This document shows, piece after piece, positions 1 to 7,205 of a stretch of 64,000 nt of DNA. The stretch is from positions 1 to 64,000 of the forward strand of contig CALWJQ010000064.1 of the NCBI GenBank assembly GCA_944381055.1. Direction: 5' to 3'. The position numbers were made by a program, and so were the translations under genes. Under the pieces are notes generated by a model. The model saw only the letters and a program-made list of their open reading frames with translations. It made no database searches and was not told the origin of the DNA. The stretch comes from an uncultured Clostridia bacterium (GTDB lineage Bacteria; Bacillota; Clostridia; Oscillospirales; Butyricicoccaceae). Within the stretch, counting starts at the first letter, position 1. Each line of letters begins with the position of its first letter.

Positions 1-83
1 ATACGAATGAAGTGATTATATCATTATCCTGCCCGTTGCGCAAGCGGAAATGCCCGGGCAGGGCAGCACAGGGGATGAGGGTC

Positions 84-113
84 GTACTTTTTGTCACGAG
101 CGACAAAAAGTAC
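84..113. repeat. Perfect inverted repeat (12-bp arms, 6-nt loop)
   Basis: The arms at 84-95 (gtactttttgtc) and 102-113 (gacaaaaagtac) are exact reverse complements around a 6-nt loop. The hairpin lies in non-coding DNA upstream of the tandem repeats and has no gene next to it inside the window. It could be a terminator for a gene before the window or part of a dispersed extragenic palindrome family. Nothing else in 1-316 looks coding; the open frames there read through GC-rich repeats and have no ribosome binding site. Confidence 0.6.
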
Positions 114-316
114 CAAAAAACGCCCAAAATGTAACCAATGCCGCGCGGACGGCGGCAAGCGCCTTGAGCCGCGCGGCGACTGTACCGTTGAATCCATTCC
201 CTGCTAGGGGTTGGCGCCTGGGGCGTCAAGCTCGCTTCGCGAGGATGACGCAGGGCCCTGTGATATGCGCCGTCGATAGACAACATTCATGCCGCGCCCC
301 GGGACCCGGCATCCCC

Positions 317-550
317 GGGACCCGGCTTCGCCGGGACGCGCGGGGTCGCGCGTATCGAGCCGGCGAGTTCATCTCGCCGAGCGAGTATCAAATGAAAGGG
401 GGCCCCACTCAACTCGAGCGAAGCGAGCCGAGTGGGACCCGGCGCAGCCGGGACGCGCGGGGTCGCGCGTATCGAGCCGGCGAGTTCATCTCGCCAAGCG
501 AGTATCAAATGAAAGGGGCCCCCACTCAACTCGAGCGAAGCGAGTTGAGT
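317..550. repeat. Two 117-bp tandem repeats rich in hairpins (REP-like element)
   Basis: Units run 317-433 and 434-550 and differ at only a few positions. Each unit holds three short palindromes: a cccggc/gccggg hairpin, ggcgag-ttcat-ctcgcc, and a larger one ending the unit. In unit 2 the last hairpin has 14 paired bases (520-533 with 541-554) around a 7-nt loop. In unit 1 its right arm has CC where TT is needed for pairing. The array ends 5-9 bases from the stop codon of the minus-strand ATPase, so it forms that gene's 3' flank. The unit length is a multiple of three, so artificial 39-residue repeats appear in open frames. I read this as extragenic palindromic repeat DNA, not a gene. Confidence 0.8.
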
Positions 551-558
551 GGGGAACA

Positions 559-1620
559 TCAGCCAATTTGACGGCGGATCTCTTCCGTCCGGCGGTCGAG
601 CGCCGCGGTGTCAATATGAGGGCGGTAGAGCTCTTCGATGCGATCGTGCAGGGCATGGGCTGCGGCGATCTCAGTGACGGCGTCGTCAATCAGCGACTGC
701 GACAGCCGTGACAGCAGCCGGGCGTGGCCGCGGAGCTGGCGGCGCGGGCCGTAATCAACGCAGGCGTCGACGCGGACACGGCGGTACGGATCACCCTCGT
801 ACTGGTGTTGGGGCGTCGAAGTGACGAACCCGAGCGACAACGCCGGGATGAGCAGATGCAGCAGGCGTTCAGGGTTTTTGGGGCAATAGCAGGCGTAAAC
901 ATCGTAACCCTGCCGCAGTGCGCCTTCGAGCAGAGGCTCGAGCAGAACGGGGGCAAAACCGTAGCTGTCCTGCAAATCATAAACGCGGGAGCACAATGCG
1001 TCGATGGTTCCGGACAGGCGCAGGAAGCCGCGGGGCGTGATGCCGTCGATAAAGCGCTTTTTCAGCATTCCCCGGCCCGTGCCTGCGCGCGGCATTTCAC
1101 GCGTAATAATGCCTTTGGCCCGACGCCGCAGCCGATCGGCAGCAAAGTACGGGCGGATGGACTGAGCAATGTGCTCGTCAATCTGTGCCGATGCGGCAAT
1201 CAGGCGGTACGCCTGGGCGTAGTGCTCTTTGGATGCGGCGGACAGCGTCAGCAGGGCGGGATATTTTGCGCGCAGCGCGGGACGGCCGAGAAATTCCGGC
1301 AGCGCCAGATACCCGCCGCGCGCGCCGGGAAAGGACGGCTCGACGGCATGGGGGGCGGTGGCGTCCAGAAAGGCGAGGCGGTCGGAAAGCGCCATTCCGT
1401 CGAGCGATTCCGGGTCGCTGGAGCAGTAGATGTATTCGACAGCCTCGCCCTCACGAGCCAGGGGCTGGCAGACACGGCGGATCAGGGTAGATTTTCCGCA
1501 TCCCGGTCCGCCTTTTAGCAGATAAACGTCCCGATCAAAGTGTTCGGCGATAAAACTTTCAAAAAAAGACACAAAACCGCGCCGCGAGTTGGCGGCCAGA
1601 AAAAACGCACATTCAGGCAT
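559..1620 (-). CDS. P-loop ATPase of the PRK06851-like family
   Basis: The 353-aa protein has a clear Walker A motif at residues 37-45 (GGPGCGKST). The first half continues with the family pattern of a sugar/nucleotide-loop segment, a DATAPH motif and a PGA motif. The second half (from about residue 190) resembles a duplicated ATPase domain, including CPKNPERLLHLLIP and a FVTS strand, but where a second P-loop is expected the sequence reads DSYGFAPVLL, so that site looks degenerate. The ATG at 1620 follows GGAGGA at good spacing; further upstream codons lack a site. No transmembrane segment is seen. The function of this family is not known to me; an ATP-dependent cytoplasmic role is all the sequence supports. 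Confidence 0.85.
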   Translation of the reverse strand: MPECAFFLAANSRRGFVSFFESFIAEHFDRDVYLLKGGPGCGKSTLIRRVCQPLAREGEAVEYIYCSSDPESLDGMALSDRLAFLDATAPHAVEPSFPGARGGYLALPEFLGRPALRAKYPALLTLSAASKEHYAQAYRLIAASAQIDEHIAQSIRPYFAADRLRRRAKGIITREMPRAGTGRGMLKKRFIDGITPRGFLRLSGTIDALCSRVYDLQDSYGFAPVLLEPLLEGALRQGYDVYACYCPKNPERLLHLLIPALSLGFVTSTPQHQYEGDPYRRVRVDACVDYGPRRQLRGHARLLSRLSQSLIDDAVTEIAAAHALHDRIEELYRPHIDTAALDRRTEEIRRQIG

Positions 1621-1694
1621 AGAGCAGATTCCTCCGTAAAATGTTTTCATGCCAGTATATGCCTTTTCACCCAGAGGGGTAACAAAAACAGCAC

Positions 1695-1723
1695 TTTTCT
1701 TTCCGTTCTTTTCAGGGTATAAT
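1695..1723 (+). promoter_or_regulatory. Possible sigma-A promoter for the deacetylase gene
   Basis: A perfect TATAAT at 1718-1723 stands 17 bases after TTTTCT (1695-1700), a weak -35 match. Transcription from here would leave a leader of about 115 bases before the start at 1848. Confidence 0.4.
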
Positions 1724-1847
1724 AGGGCTGGAGAACGGACGGATCCGGCATAGCGCGGAAAGCCGCAGAATTTTAAGAAACAGCGCGAAACAAACGGAAG
1801 AGTCCCGGCGTCTAAACAGAGAGATTGACCGCAAGGGGGATAATGAT

Positions 1848-3191
1848 ATGAGTAAGCATGTGATGAAAAAACCGAGAAAACGCAGGCCGATGTGGCCGCT
1901 GTTGCTGCTGGCGGTTGTCGCTGCGGCGTTTGCAGTGTGGGCGCTGGTGTCGGCGCTGCGCAGCGCGCCGGACGGGCGGACCGATCCGGACGGGGCGCCG
2001 GCCCAGAGCGACGAACAGCAGCCTGCGCCGGACGAACCTTCGGACGAAGCACAGCTGGCCGCTGAACGGCAGGCGCTGCTTGACGAGGCGGCATTGCTGG
2101 CCCAGGGGTATTACTATGACGAGGCGATTGCCGCGCTGCAAAATGCAGGCGAACTGCAAAACGCCGAAACCGACGCCGAGCTTGCGCGCATCCAGGGCCT
2201 GAAAGACAGTCTGGTCCCGTACGAGGGGCAGCTGTATCACGTCTTTTTCCACAGCCTGATCGTCTACCCCGAGCTGGCCTTTGACGACAAGGGGCACCCG
2301 GCTGAAGGCTATAATATGTGGATGACCACGGTCAGCGAGTTTAAGGCCATGCTGCCGCTCTTTTTGGAAAATGACTTTGTTTTGTATGACATCACCGAAA
2401 TGGTGGAGTTTGACGAAAACGGCATGGCCCGGCGCAAGGACATTTACCTGCCCGAAGGGAAAAAGCCGCTCGTCATATCGATCGACGATGTGAGCTATTA
2501 TGATTACATGCAGCCCGACGGGTTTGCCCAGCGCCTGGTCATCAACGACGCGGGCGACGTCGTCACCGAAGTCAAGGCCCCCGACGGCACGGTGTCGCAG
2601 ACCTATGACGGCGACGTTATGCCCATTGTCGACCAGTTTGTCAAAGAGCACCCCGAATTTTCCTTCCGCGGCGCCAAGGGCATCGTCGCGCCGACGGGGT
2701 ACCAGGGGGCGTTCGGCTACCGCATTACAGACCCCGACTGGTTTACCGAAGCCGAGTTTAAAAAGCTGTGCGACGACGTAAAGGCCATCGCCGCCCGCCT
2801 GCGTGAAACCGGCTGGCAGATCGGCTGCCACAGTTATACGCATAACTCTTTCTGGCGTGGCGACATGACGCTTGAAGAGGTCAGGGACGACCTCGACCGC
2901 TGGAAGAGCCTGATGGAGCCCTATGTCGGCGAGACCAGTATTCTCATTACGCCGTTTGGCGGGCGGTTTGATGTTGGCGGCGACGTGTATGATTATATCG
3001 TGAACGAGATGGGCTTTCATATCATCTGTCCCGTCGGGTCGGGAATGCCGACCAGCTACGAACAGGGCAGCATGATGCAGGACCGGCTGAATCTGGACGG
3101 CTACACCATGATGACGCACCCCGAGCGGGTCAGCAAGTTCTTTTTTGACCCAACGCCCATCATCGATCCGGCGCGCCCGCCGCTTGATTAG
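1848..3191 (+). CDS. Membrane-anchored polysaccharide deacetylase-like protein (NodB fold)
   Basis: The 447-aa protein has a basic N-terminus and one transmembrane anchor at about residues 15-36, then an acidic, proline-rich linker. The catalytic half carries a NodB-type motif 1 (SIDDV with D213 and D214), motif 2 HSYTH at H328-H332, and a later motif 3-like stretch (ITPFGGRFD). These are the metal and base positions of carbohydrate esterase family 4, so it may deacetylate peptidoglycan or another surface glycan outside the cell. The usual TFDDG is altered to SIDDV, which weakens a precise substrate call. GGGGGA precedes the ATG. The D-aminoacylase gene follows 64 bases later on the same strand. 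Confidence 0.85.
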   Translation: MSKHVMKKPRKRRPMWPLLLLAVVAAAFAVWALVSALRSAPDGRTDPDGAPAQSDEQQPAPDEPSDEAQLAAERQALLDEAALLAQGYYYDEAIAALQNAGELQNAETDAELARIQGLKDSLVPYEGQLYHVFFHSLIVYPELAFDDKGHPAEGYNMWMTTVSEFKAMLPLFLENDFVLYDITEMVEFDENGMARRKDIYLPEGKKPLVISIDDVSYYDYMQPDGFAQRLVINDAGDVVTEVKAPDGTVSQTYDGDVMPIVDQFVKEHPEFSFRGAKGIVAPTGYQGAFGYRITDPDWFTEAEFKKLCDDVKAIAARLRETGWQIGCHSYTHNSFWRGDMTLEEVRDDLDRWKSLMEPYVGETSILITPFGGRFDVGGDVYDYIVNEMGFHIICPVGSGMPTSYEQGSMMQDRLNLDGYTMMTHPERVSKFFFDPTPIIDPARPPLD

Positions 3192-3255
3192 GCACTGTGC
3201 GGCGTCCGTCCCCCTGCGGGCGGCGCCGCGACTTGAATAAAAGGAGAGATCAGAC

Positions 3256-4851
3256 ATGTACGATTTGGTTATCCGCAACGGGCTTGTCGTCGACGGGACC
3301 GGGGCCCCGGCTTTTAAGGGCGATGTTGCCGTGAAAGACGGGCGCATTGCCGCCGTCGCTGCCCACATCGAGGAAACGGGGCGTGAGGAAATCGACGCTC
3401 ACGGCAAGTGCGTTGCGCCGGGCTTCATCGACGTACATACGCACTCGGACGCCCGTATCTTTGACGATACGGTGACCGGCTGGAACCATCTCGAGGCCGG
3501 CACGACGACCGAGCTGGTCGGGCAGTGCGGGTCGCAGGTCGTCCCGTGGTATGAGGGCGAGCTGTCGCGCACCTATGGCATGGACGAGGGCGAGTTCCGT
3601 GAAGTGTGCAGCAGCTTCCACAATTACATGAAGTACGCCGAAACGCGCAGCCTGGGCACCAACCTCGCCGTCCTGGCCGGCCAGGGCAGTATCCGCGGCA
3701 AGGTCATGGGGCTGGGCGCCGGCCTGCCGGACGAAAAGCAGACGGCCCAGATGCGCGACATCATGACCGAGGCCATGGAAGCCGGCTGCATCGGCTTTTC
3801 CACCGGTCTTGTCTATACGCCGTCGGTCTTTGCCGGCCCGGACGAAATCGCAGAAATCGCCCGCGCGGCCCATGCCAAGGGCGGCGTATATACCAGCCAT
3901 ATCCGCGGTGAAGGCAATGCCCTGCTTGCGTCTATTGACGAAGCCCTCGATGTCGGGCGCAAGACCGGTATCCCGGTCAACATTTCGCACATCAAGGTCA
4001 TCGGCAAGCAAAACGAGGGCCGATCCAAAGACGCTATCGCCATGATCGAAAAGGCGCGGGCCGCAGGGCTGCGCGTCACGGCCGACTTGTACCCGTTCAC
4101 AGGCGGATCCGCTCCGCTGGCCAGCCAGCTGCCCCCCAAATACCTGACCGACGGCATCGCGGAAAGCGTTAAAAAGCTGTCTGACCCTGAGCTGCGCAAA
4201 CAGGTGCTGTGGTCTATTATGAACGAGCCCGACGAGTTTGAAAGCAACCTCTATTCGGCCGGGTTTGACGGCACGCTGCTGTGCGGCTGCGCCGCGACCC
4301 CGCAGTATGTCGGCAAGACGCTGGGGGAAATCGGCCGCGAAGAGGGCCGCGATCCGTTTGACGTGTGCTGCGACATCCTGATGAAAAACGGCGGCGTTGT
4401 GCAGGGAATTTACATGTCGCAGAACGAAAGCGACATGCTGCGATTCCTGGCCCAGCCGTGGGTCATGTCGGGCAGCGACTGGTCGGACGGCAGCGAGCCT
4501 GTTGATCCCGAGCACATCGCGGGCAGCCACCCGCGTGGTCTTGCGACCATGACCCGCCGTCTCGAGCTTATTCGCGAGCACAAGATTGAGAGCCTTGAGA
4601 GTGCGGTCCACCGCATGACCGGCATGGCGGCCGATGTCTATGACCTGCCGCAGGTCGGCCGTCTGCAGCCGGGCAAAAAGGCGGATATCACCATTTTTGA
4701 CTGGGACAACGTGCGCGCCCACGCCGACTATGTCCATCCCTTCCGCCGCAACGAGGGCATTGATACCGTCATTGTCAGCGGCAAGGTCGCCGTCAAAAGC
4801 GGCAGCTTCACCGGCGTGCGCTGCGGCAAGATTTTGAAAAAAGGCGAATAA
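3256..4851 (+). CDS. N-acyl-D-amino-acid deacylase (D-aminoacylase, amidohydrolase superfamily)
   Basis: The 531-aa protein matches the D-aminoacylase family along its length. It has the metal-binding HxH in DVHTHSDA (H61, H63), a GQCGSQ segment holding the conserved metal-bridging Cys, later metal histidines in TSHIRGEG and HIKVIGKQN, and SGSDWSD for the catalytic Asp. These enzymes hydrolyse N-acyl-D-amino acids to D-amino acids, using zinc in a TIM-barrel fold; no signal peptide is present, so it acts in the cytoplasm. AAAGGAGAG gives a strong ribosome binding site. It is probably co-transcribed with the upstream deacetylase and ends at the bidirectional terminator at 4871. Together they suggest salvage of D-amino acids from envelope material, which is inference. 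Confidence 0.93.
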   Translation: MYDLVIRNGLVVDGTGAPAFKGDVAVKDGRIAAVAAHIEETGREEIDAHGKCVAPGFIDVHTHSDARIFDDTVTGWNHLEAGTTTELVGQCGSQVVPWYEGELSRTYGMDEGEFREVCSSFHNYMKYAETRSLGTNLAVLAGQGSIRGKVMGLGAGLPDEKQTAQMRDIMTEAMEAGCIGFSTGLVYTPSVFAGPDEIAEIARAAHAKGGVYTSHIRGEGNALLASIDEALDVGRKTGIPVNISHIKVIGKQNEGRSKDAIAMIEKARAAGLRVTADLYPFTGGSAPLASQLPPKYLTDGIAESVKKLSDPELRKQVLWSIMNEPDEFESNLYSAGFDGTLLCGCAATPQYVGKTLGEIGREEGRDPFDVCCDILMKNGGVVQGIYMSQNESDMLRFLAQPWVMSGSDWSDGSEPVDPEHIAGSHPRGLATMTRRLELIREHKIESLESAVHRMTGMAADVYDLPQVGRLQPGKKADITIFDWDNVRAHADYVHPFRRNEGIDTVIVSGKVAVKSGSFTGVRCGKILKKGE

Positions 4852-4870
4852 GCGGAACAGCATGAAAAAA

Positions 4871-4901
4871 CAGGAGAAAGCCTCGGCTTTCTCCTGTTTT
4901 T
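4871..4901. terminator. Bidirectional rho-independent terminator
   Basis: An 11-bp perfect stem (caggagaaagc / gctttctcctg) with a 4-nt loop is followed by six T on the plus strand and preceded by six A, which give a U-tract on the minus strand. It lies between the convergent deacylase and DUF4097 genes and can serve both. Confidence 0.9.
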
Positions 4902-4910
4902 TGCGTTTGG

Positions 4911-6035
4911 TCAGGCGGACAGAATTTCGATTTCCCCAGAAACGCTCTCGAGGTTCAGTTCGGCGTTGCCGCCGTGCTGGCTGAACGTGCGGCCCTGTCG
5001 GTTATTGTCTTTGTAAACGCTGCCCAGACTGCTGGCATTGACGGATACGTTGGGGAAAGACACCCGAATACGGCCTGAAACTGTTTCGACCTCAGCTTCG
5101 TGCTCCAGTGTGCCTGCCAGCGCGCAGCCGCCGGAAACCGACTGCGCATCGATGTCACCAAAGTCGCCGTCCAGGTCGATGCTTCCGGATACGCTTTCGA
5201 CAGAAAGCTCGGAAATGCTGCCTGTAATGCCCAAGCTCCCCGAAACCGTGCTGGCGTCGAGCCGGTTGGCGGTGACGCCGGACAGTTGAATGACGCCCGA
5301 TGTGGTGCAGAGGCTGGCTTCATCACAGGTGTGGCCGCTGTCCTCAATATCGCCGGAAACCGTTGTAATATCAAGACTGTCGAGCTGTGCGCCTGCTGGC
5401 ACAGTGACGGTCACATGCCAGTCGCCGCCTGCGATACGGGGGCCGGTGGCTTCGGTACGGAACTTCAGGGTGTCGCCATCGACCTCAGCGCGGACGAGGG
5501 CTTCGTTTTTGTGCAGCTGATAGCTGAGCGAAAAGCCTTCGCCGCTGGCAATACGGACATCGGCGGCAACCACCGAAATATCCATGCTGGAAAACGCATC
5601 GAGTTCCATGGCCCCGAATGTGCCGTTTGCAGATGTCTCGGCCAGTGTAACAGGGGAACCTGCGCCCGTCACAGTACCGCCGGCTGACAGCGGCAGGCCG
5701 CCATTTGGCGGAGCGCTGCTGCGGCCGATGGCGCTGCCCACGGCAAAGAACAGCAGACCGACGGCCAGCAGGCCGGCGATACAAAGCGGAAGCTTTTTGA
5801 AACCCCGCAGCCCTGAGCGGGAAGGGGACTGTGAGGCAGGCATTTCCGCCGTGCCGGTGCGGATGCGGTAGGCCAGTTCTTTTGGCGTGCCAAAGCGCTC
5901 GGCCAGCCGTTCGTAATCGGTCAGACCAGCCTCGTCGGCATACTCACGGTAAAAGCGGACTGCCTCGTCGCGCTCCGCGGCGGGGAGCTGGTTCAAACAA
6001 AAAATGAGTTCGTCAAAGTACTGCGCTGTCGTCAT
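4911..6035 (-). CDS. DUF1700/HAAS plus DUF4097 membrane protein, PadR partner
   Basis: The 374-aa protein starts with a HAAS-type helical domain (residues 1-60, MTTAQYFDELIFCLNQLP onward), typical of DUF1700 proteins encoded beside PadR regulators. A single transmembrane helix follows at about residues 80-100. The rest is a serine/glycine-rich region with repeats of VSG and SGSIDL type, the right-handed beta-solenoid pattern of DUF4097, expected outside the membrane. Its start overlaps the end of the padR-like gene by 23 bases, so the two are translationally coupled. The likely role is in a PadR-controlled envelope response. The biochemical function is unknown. Confidence 0.88.
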   Translation of the reverse strand: MTTAQYFDELIFCLNQLPAAERDEAVRFYREYADEAGLTDYERLAERFGTPKELAYRIRTGTAEMPASQSPSRSGLRGFKKLPLCIAGLLAVGLLFFAVGSAIGRSSAPPNGGLPLSAGGTVTGAGSPVTLAETSANGTFGAMELDAFSSMDISVVAADVRIASGEGFSLSYQLHKNEALVRAEVDGDTLKFRTEATGPRIAGGDWHVTVTVPAGAQLDSLDITTVSGDIEDSGHTCDEASLCTTSGVIQLSGVTANRLDASTVSGSLGITGSISELSVESVSGSIDLDGDFGDIDAQSVSGGCALAGTLEHEAEVETVSGRIRVSFPNVSVNASSLGSVYKDNNRQGRTFSQHGGNAELNLESVSGEIEILSA

Positions 6036-6345
6036 GCCTGTTTCCCCCCAATATCTGATCCATACTGCGCTTAAACTGCTCCCACTCGGTTACATAAGCG
6101 TTCAAAGCCCTGCGCCCTTCGTCGGTCAGCTGGTAATACCTGCGGTTGCGGCCCTGGCAGGAGCGGTCATAGGTGGTCAGCAGACGGCTTTTCTGCAGCC
6201 GCCGAAGGGCCGGGTACATGGCGGTTTCTGACACATCGAGCATCTCGCGCACCTGCTGTGTGAGAACATAACCGTATTTATCCCCGTTTTGCAGGATACC
6301 CAGAACGATAAAGTCCAGAAGCGCCCCGCCGGTCTGAAATCCCAA
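6013..6345 (-). CDS. PadR-family transcriptional regulator
   Basis: The 110-aa protein is a winged-helix regulator of the PadR type: LDFIVLGILQNGDKYGYVL at the N-terminus, the recognition segment SETAMYPALRRLQKSRLL, a wing ending in RRYYQLTDEGR, and a short C-terminal dimer helix. The start is TTG at 6345 with AGGAGGG at good spacing; the nearby ATG at 6352 is out of frame. PadR proteins usually repress their own operon and dissociate on binding a hydrophobic or phenolic compound. A near-consensus promoter containing a palindrome lies just upstream, which fits autoregulation. It forms an operon with the DUF1700/DUF4097 gene. Confidence 0.93.
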   Translation of the reverse strand: MGFQTGGALLDFIVLGILQNGDKYGYVLTQQVREMLDVSETAMYPALRRLQKSRLLTTYDRSCQGRNRRYYQLTDEGRRALNAYVTEWEQFKRSMDQILGGNRHDDSAVL

Positions 6346-6375
6346 GCTGCATCCCTCCTATGCTGTCTATTTTAC

Positions 6376-6408
6376 TATATTATAAAACAAATAATATAAA
6401 GCTGTCAA
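6376..6408 (-). promoter_or_regulatory. Consensus sigma-A promoter with internal palindrome (padR operon)
   Basis: On the minus strand TTGACA (6408-6403) and TATAAT (6384-6379) are both perfect and are 18 bases apart. An inverted repeat with 8-bp arms (tatattat at 6376-6383, ataatata at 6391-6398, 7-bp spacer) overlaps the -10 box, in a good place for repressor binding. The initiation site would lie about 25 bases before the TTG start. Confidence 0.8.
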
Positions 6409-6438
6409 GAGGAACCCTGAAGTTTAAAAGCCGGGTCG

Positions 6439-6465
6439 AAAAAAAGCCCCGGCTTGTGCCGGGGC
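6439..6465 (-). terminator. Terminator of the nucleotidyltransferase gene
   Basis: On the minus strand a 7-bp GC stem (gccccgg / ccggggc, 6-nt loop) is followed by seven T. It begins 18 bases past the stop codon at 6483. Confidence 0.85.
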
Positions 6466-6482
6466 CCGCGGAAAACAGTGGG

Positions 6483-7139
6483 CTAAAAGCCGGCGATCAG
6501 GCCGGACGACCACTCAAGCAGCAAAGCGGAACAGGCTTCCCAATCGCCGGGCGCACAGGCGCGCAGCCGGGCAGCCGTTTCAAGCACGCGCGCATCGTTG
6601 CCGGTCAGCGCTTTTTGCAGCTCGGCGCGGGTGCGGAGATACTGTCCCGTGCGGCAGAAGTGCAGCGCCTGCAACGTGAAAACGGCCGACTTGTACAGCT
6701 GCGGCAGTACGTCGGCGCTGCGCGCGTGCAGCAGGTTGTGGCAGCAGGCGTGATAGACGCCGCAGGCGCCGTTTTGTACGGCGAGGCGGGCGTCATCGGC
6801 GTTCGGCACGGGAATGATATCCTCGAGCCTGCCAAACAGGGGAACCGTGTCGTAATAGAACTGAAAGAGCTCGGCGCGCGTCCAGCCGGACAGCGTTTTT
6901 CGGTCGGAGACAAACCCGCAGATCAGTTCGCGGTGGGGCAGGGCGTCGAGCGCGTCGCGGTAGCGCAGCAGGTCGCCGGGCGTCAGCGTGTCGGTGATTA
7001 GCACAACGTCGATGTCGCTGTGCGCGGATTCTTCGCCGCGGGCACGGCTGCCTTGCAGGCCGATAAAGCGGACGCGGCTGCCGAACAGGCTCAAAACGGC
7101 GCCGCGGTACAGCGGCAGCCAGGCTGAAAGATCAAACAT
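6483..7139 (-). CDS. Pol-beta-fold nucleotidyltransferase domain protein
   Basis: The 218-aa protein has the nucleotidyltransferase signature: GSRARGEE followed by SDIDVVLI, i.e. the GS motif and the DxD metal pair, near residues 30-47. The C-terminal 120 residues are helical, rich in Cys and His (VYHACCHNLLHAR), and may be a HEPN-like or substrate domain. Members of this family transfer nucleotides to small molecules such as aminoglycosides, or act as minimal toxin/antitoxin enzymes; the sequence does not decide. The ATG follows GGGAG. It lies 63 bases downstream of trkH with a strong hairpin between, so it may be a separate unit. Confidence 0.8.
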   Translation of the reverse strand: MFDLSAWLPLYRGAVLSLFGSRVRFIGLQGSRARGEESAHSDIDVVLITDTLTPGDLLRYRDALDALPHRELICGFVSDRKTLSGWTRAELFQFYYDTVPLFGRLEDIIPVPNADDARLAVQNGACGVYHACCHNLLHARSADVLPQLYKSAVFTLQALHFCRTGQYLRTRAELQKALTGNDARVLETAARLRACAPGDWEACSALLLEWSSGLIAGF

Positions 7140-7163
7140 GGCAAAGCTCCCTTCTGTGCAGAC

Positions 7164-7205
7164 AGCAGCCGCACCGCCTGAACAGGCGGTGCGGCTGCTT
7201 TTTCA
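7164..7205 (+). terminator. Strong hairpin with the U-tract on the plus strand
   Basis: A 16-bp stem (7164-7179 with 7183-7198 or so, tiny loop) is followed by TTTTT on the plus strand only. Both flanking genes are on the minus strand, where no U-tract follows the stem, so in the direction of gene transcription it looks like a barrier or mRNA 3'-end stabiliser, not a classic terminator. Confidence 0.6.

Noticed and set aside
317..550. CRISPR array
   Set aside because: Two adjacent repeats without spacers and no cas genes.
50..571. 173-residue plus-strand open frame with 39-residue repeats
   Set aside because: It reads through the hairpin repeats; there is no ribosome site, and the repeat length simply keeps frame.
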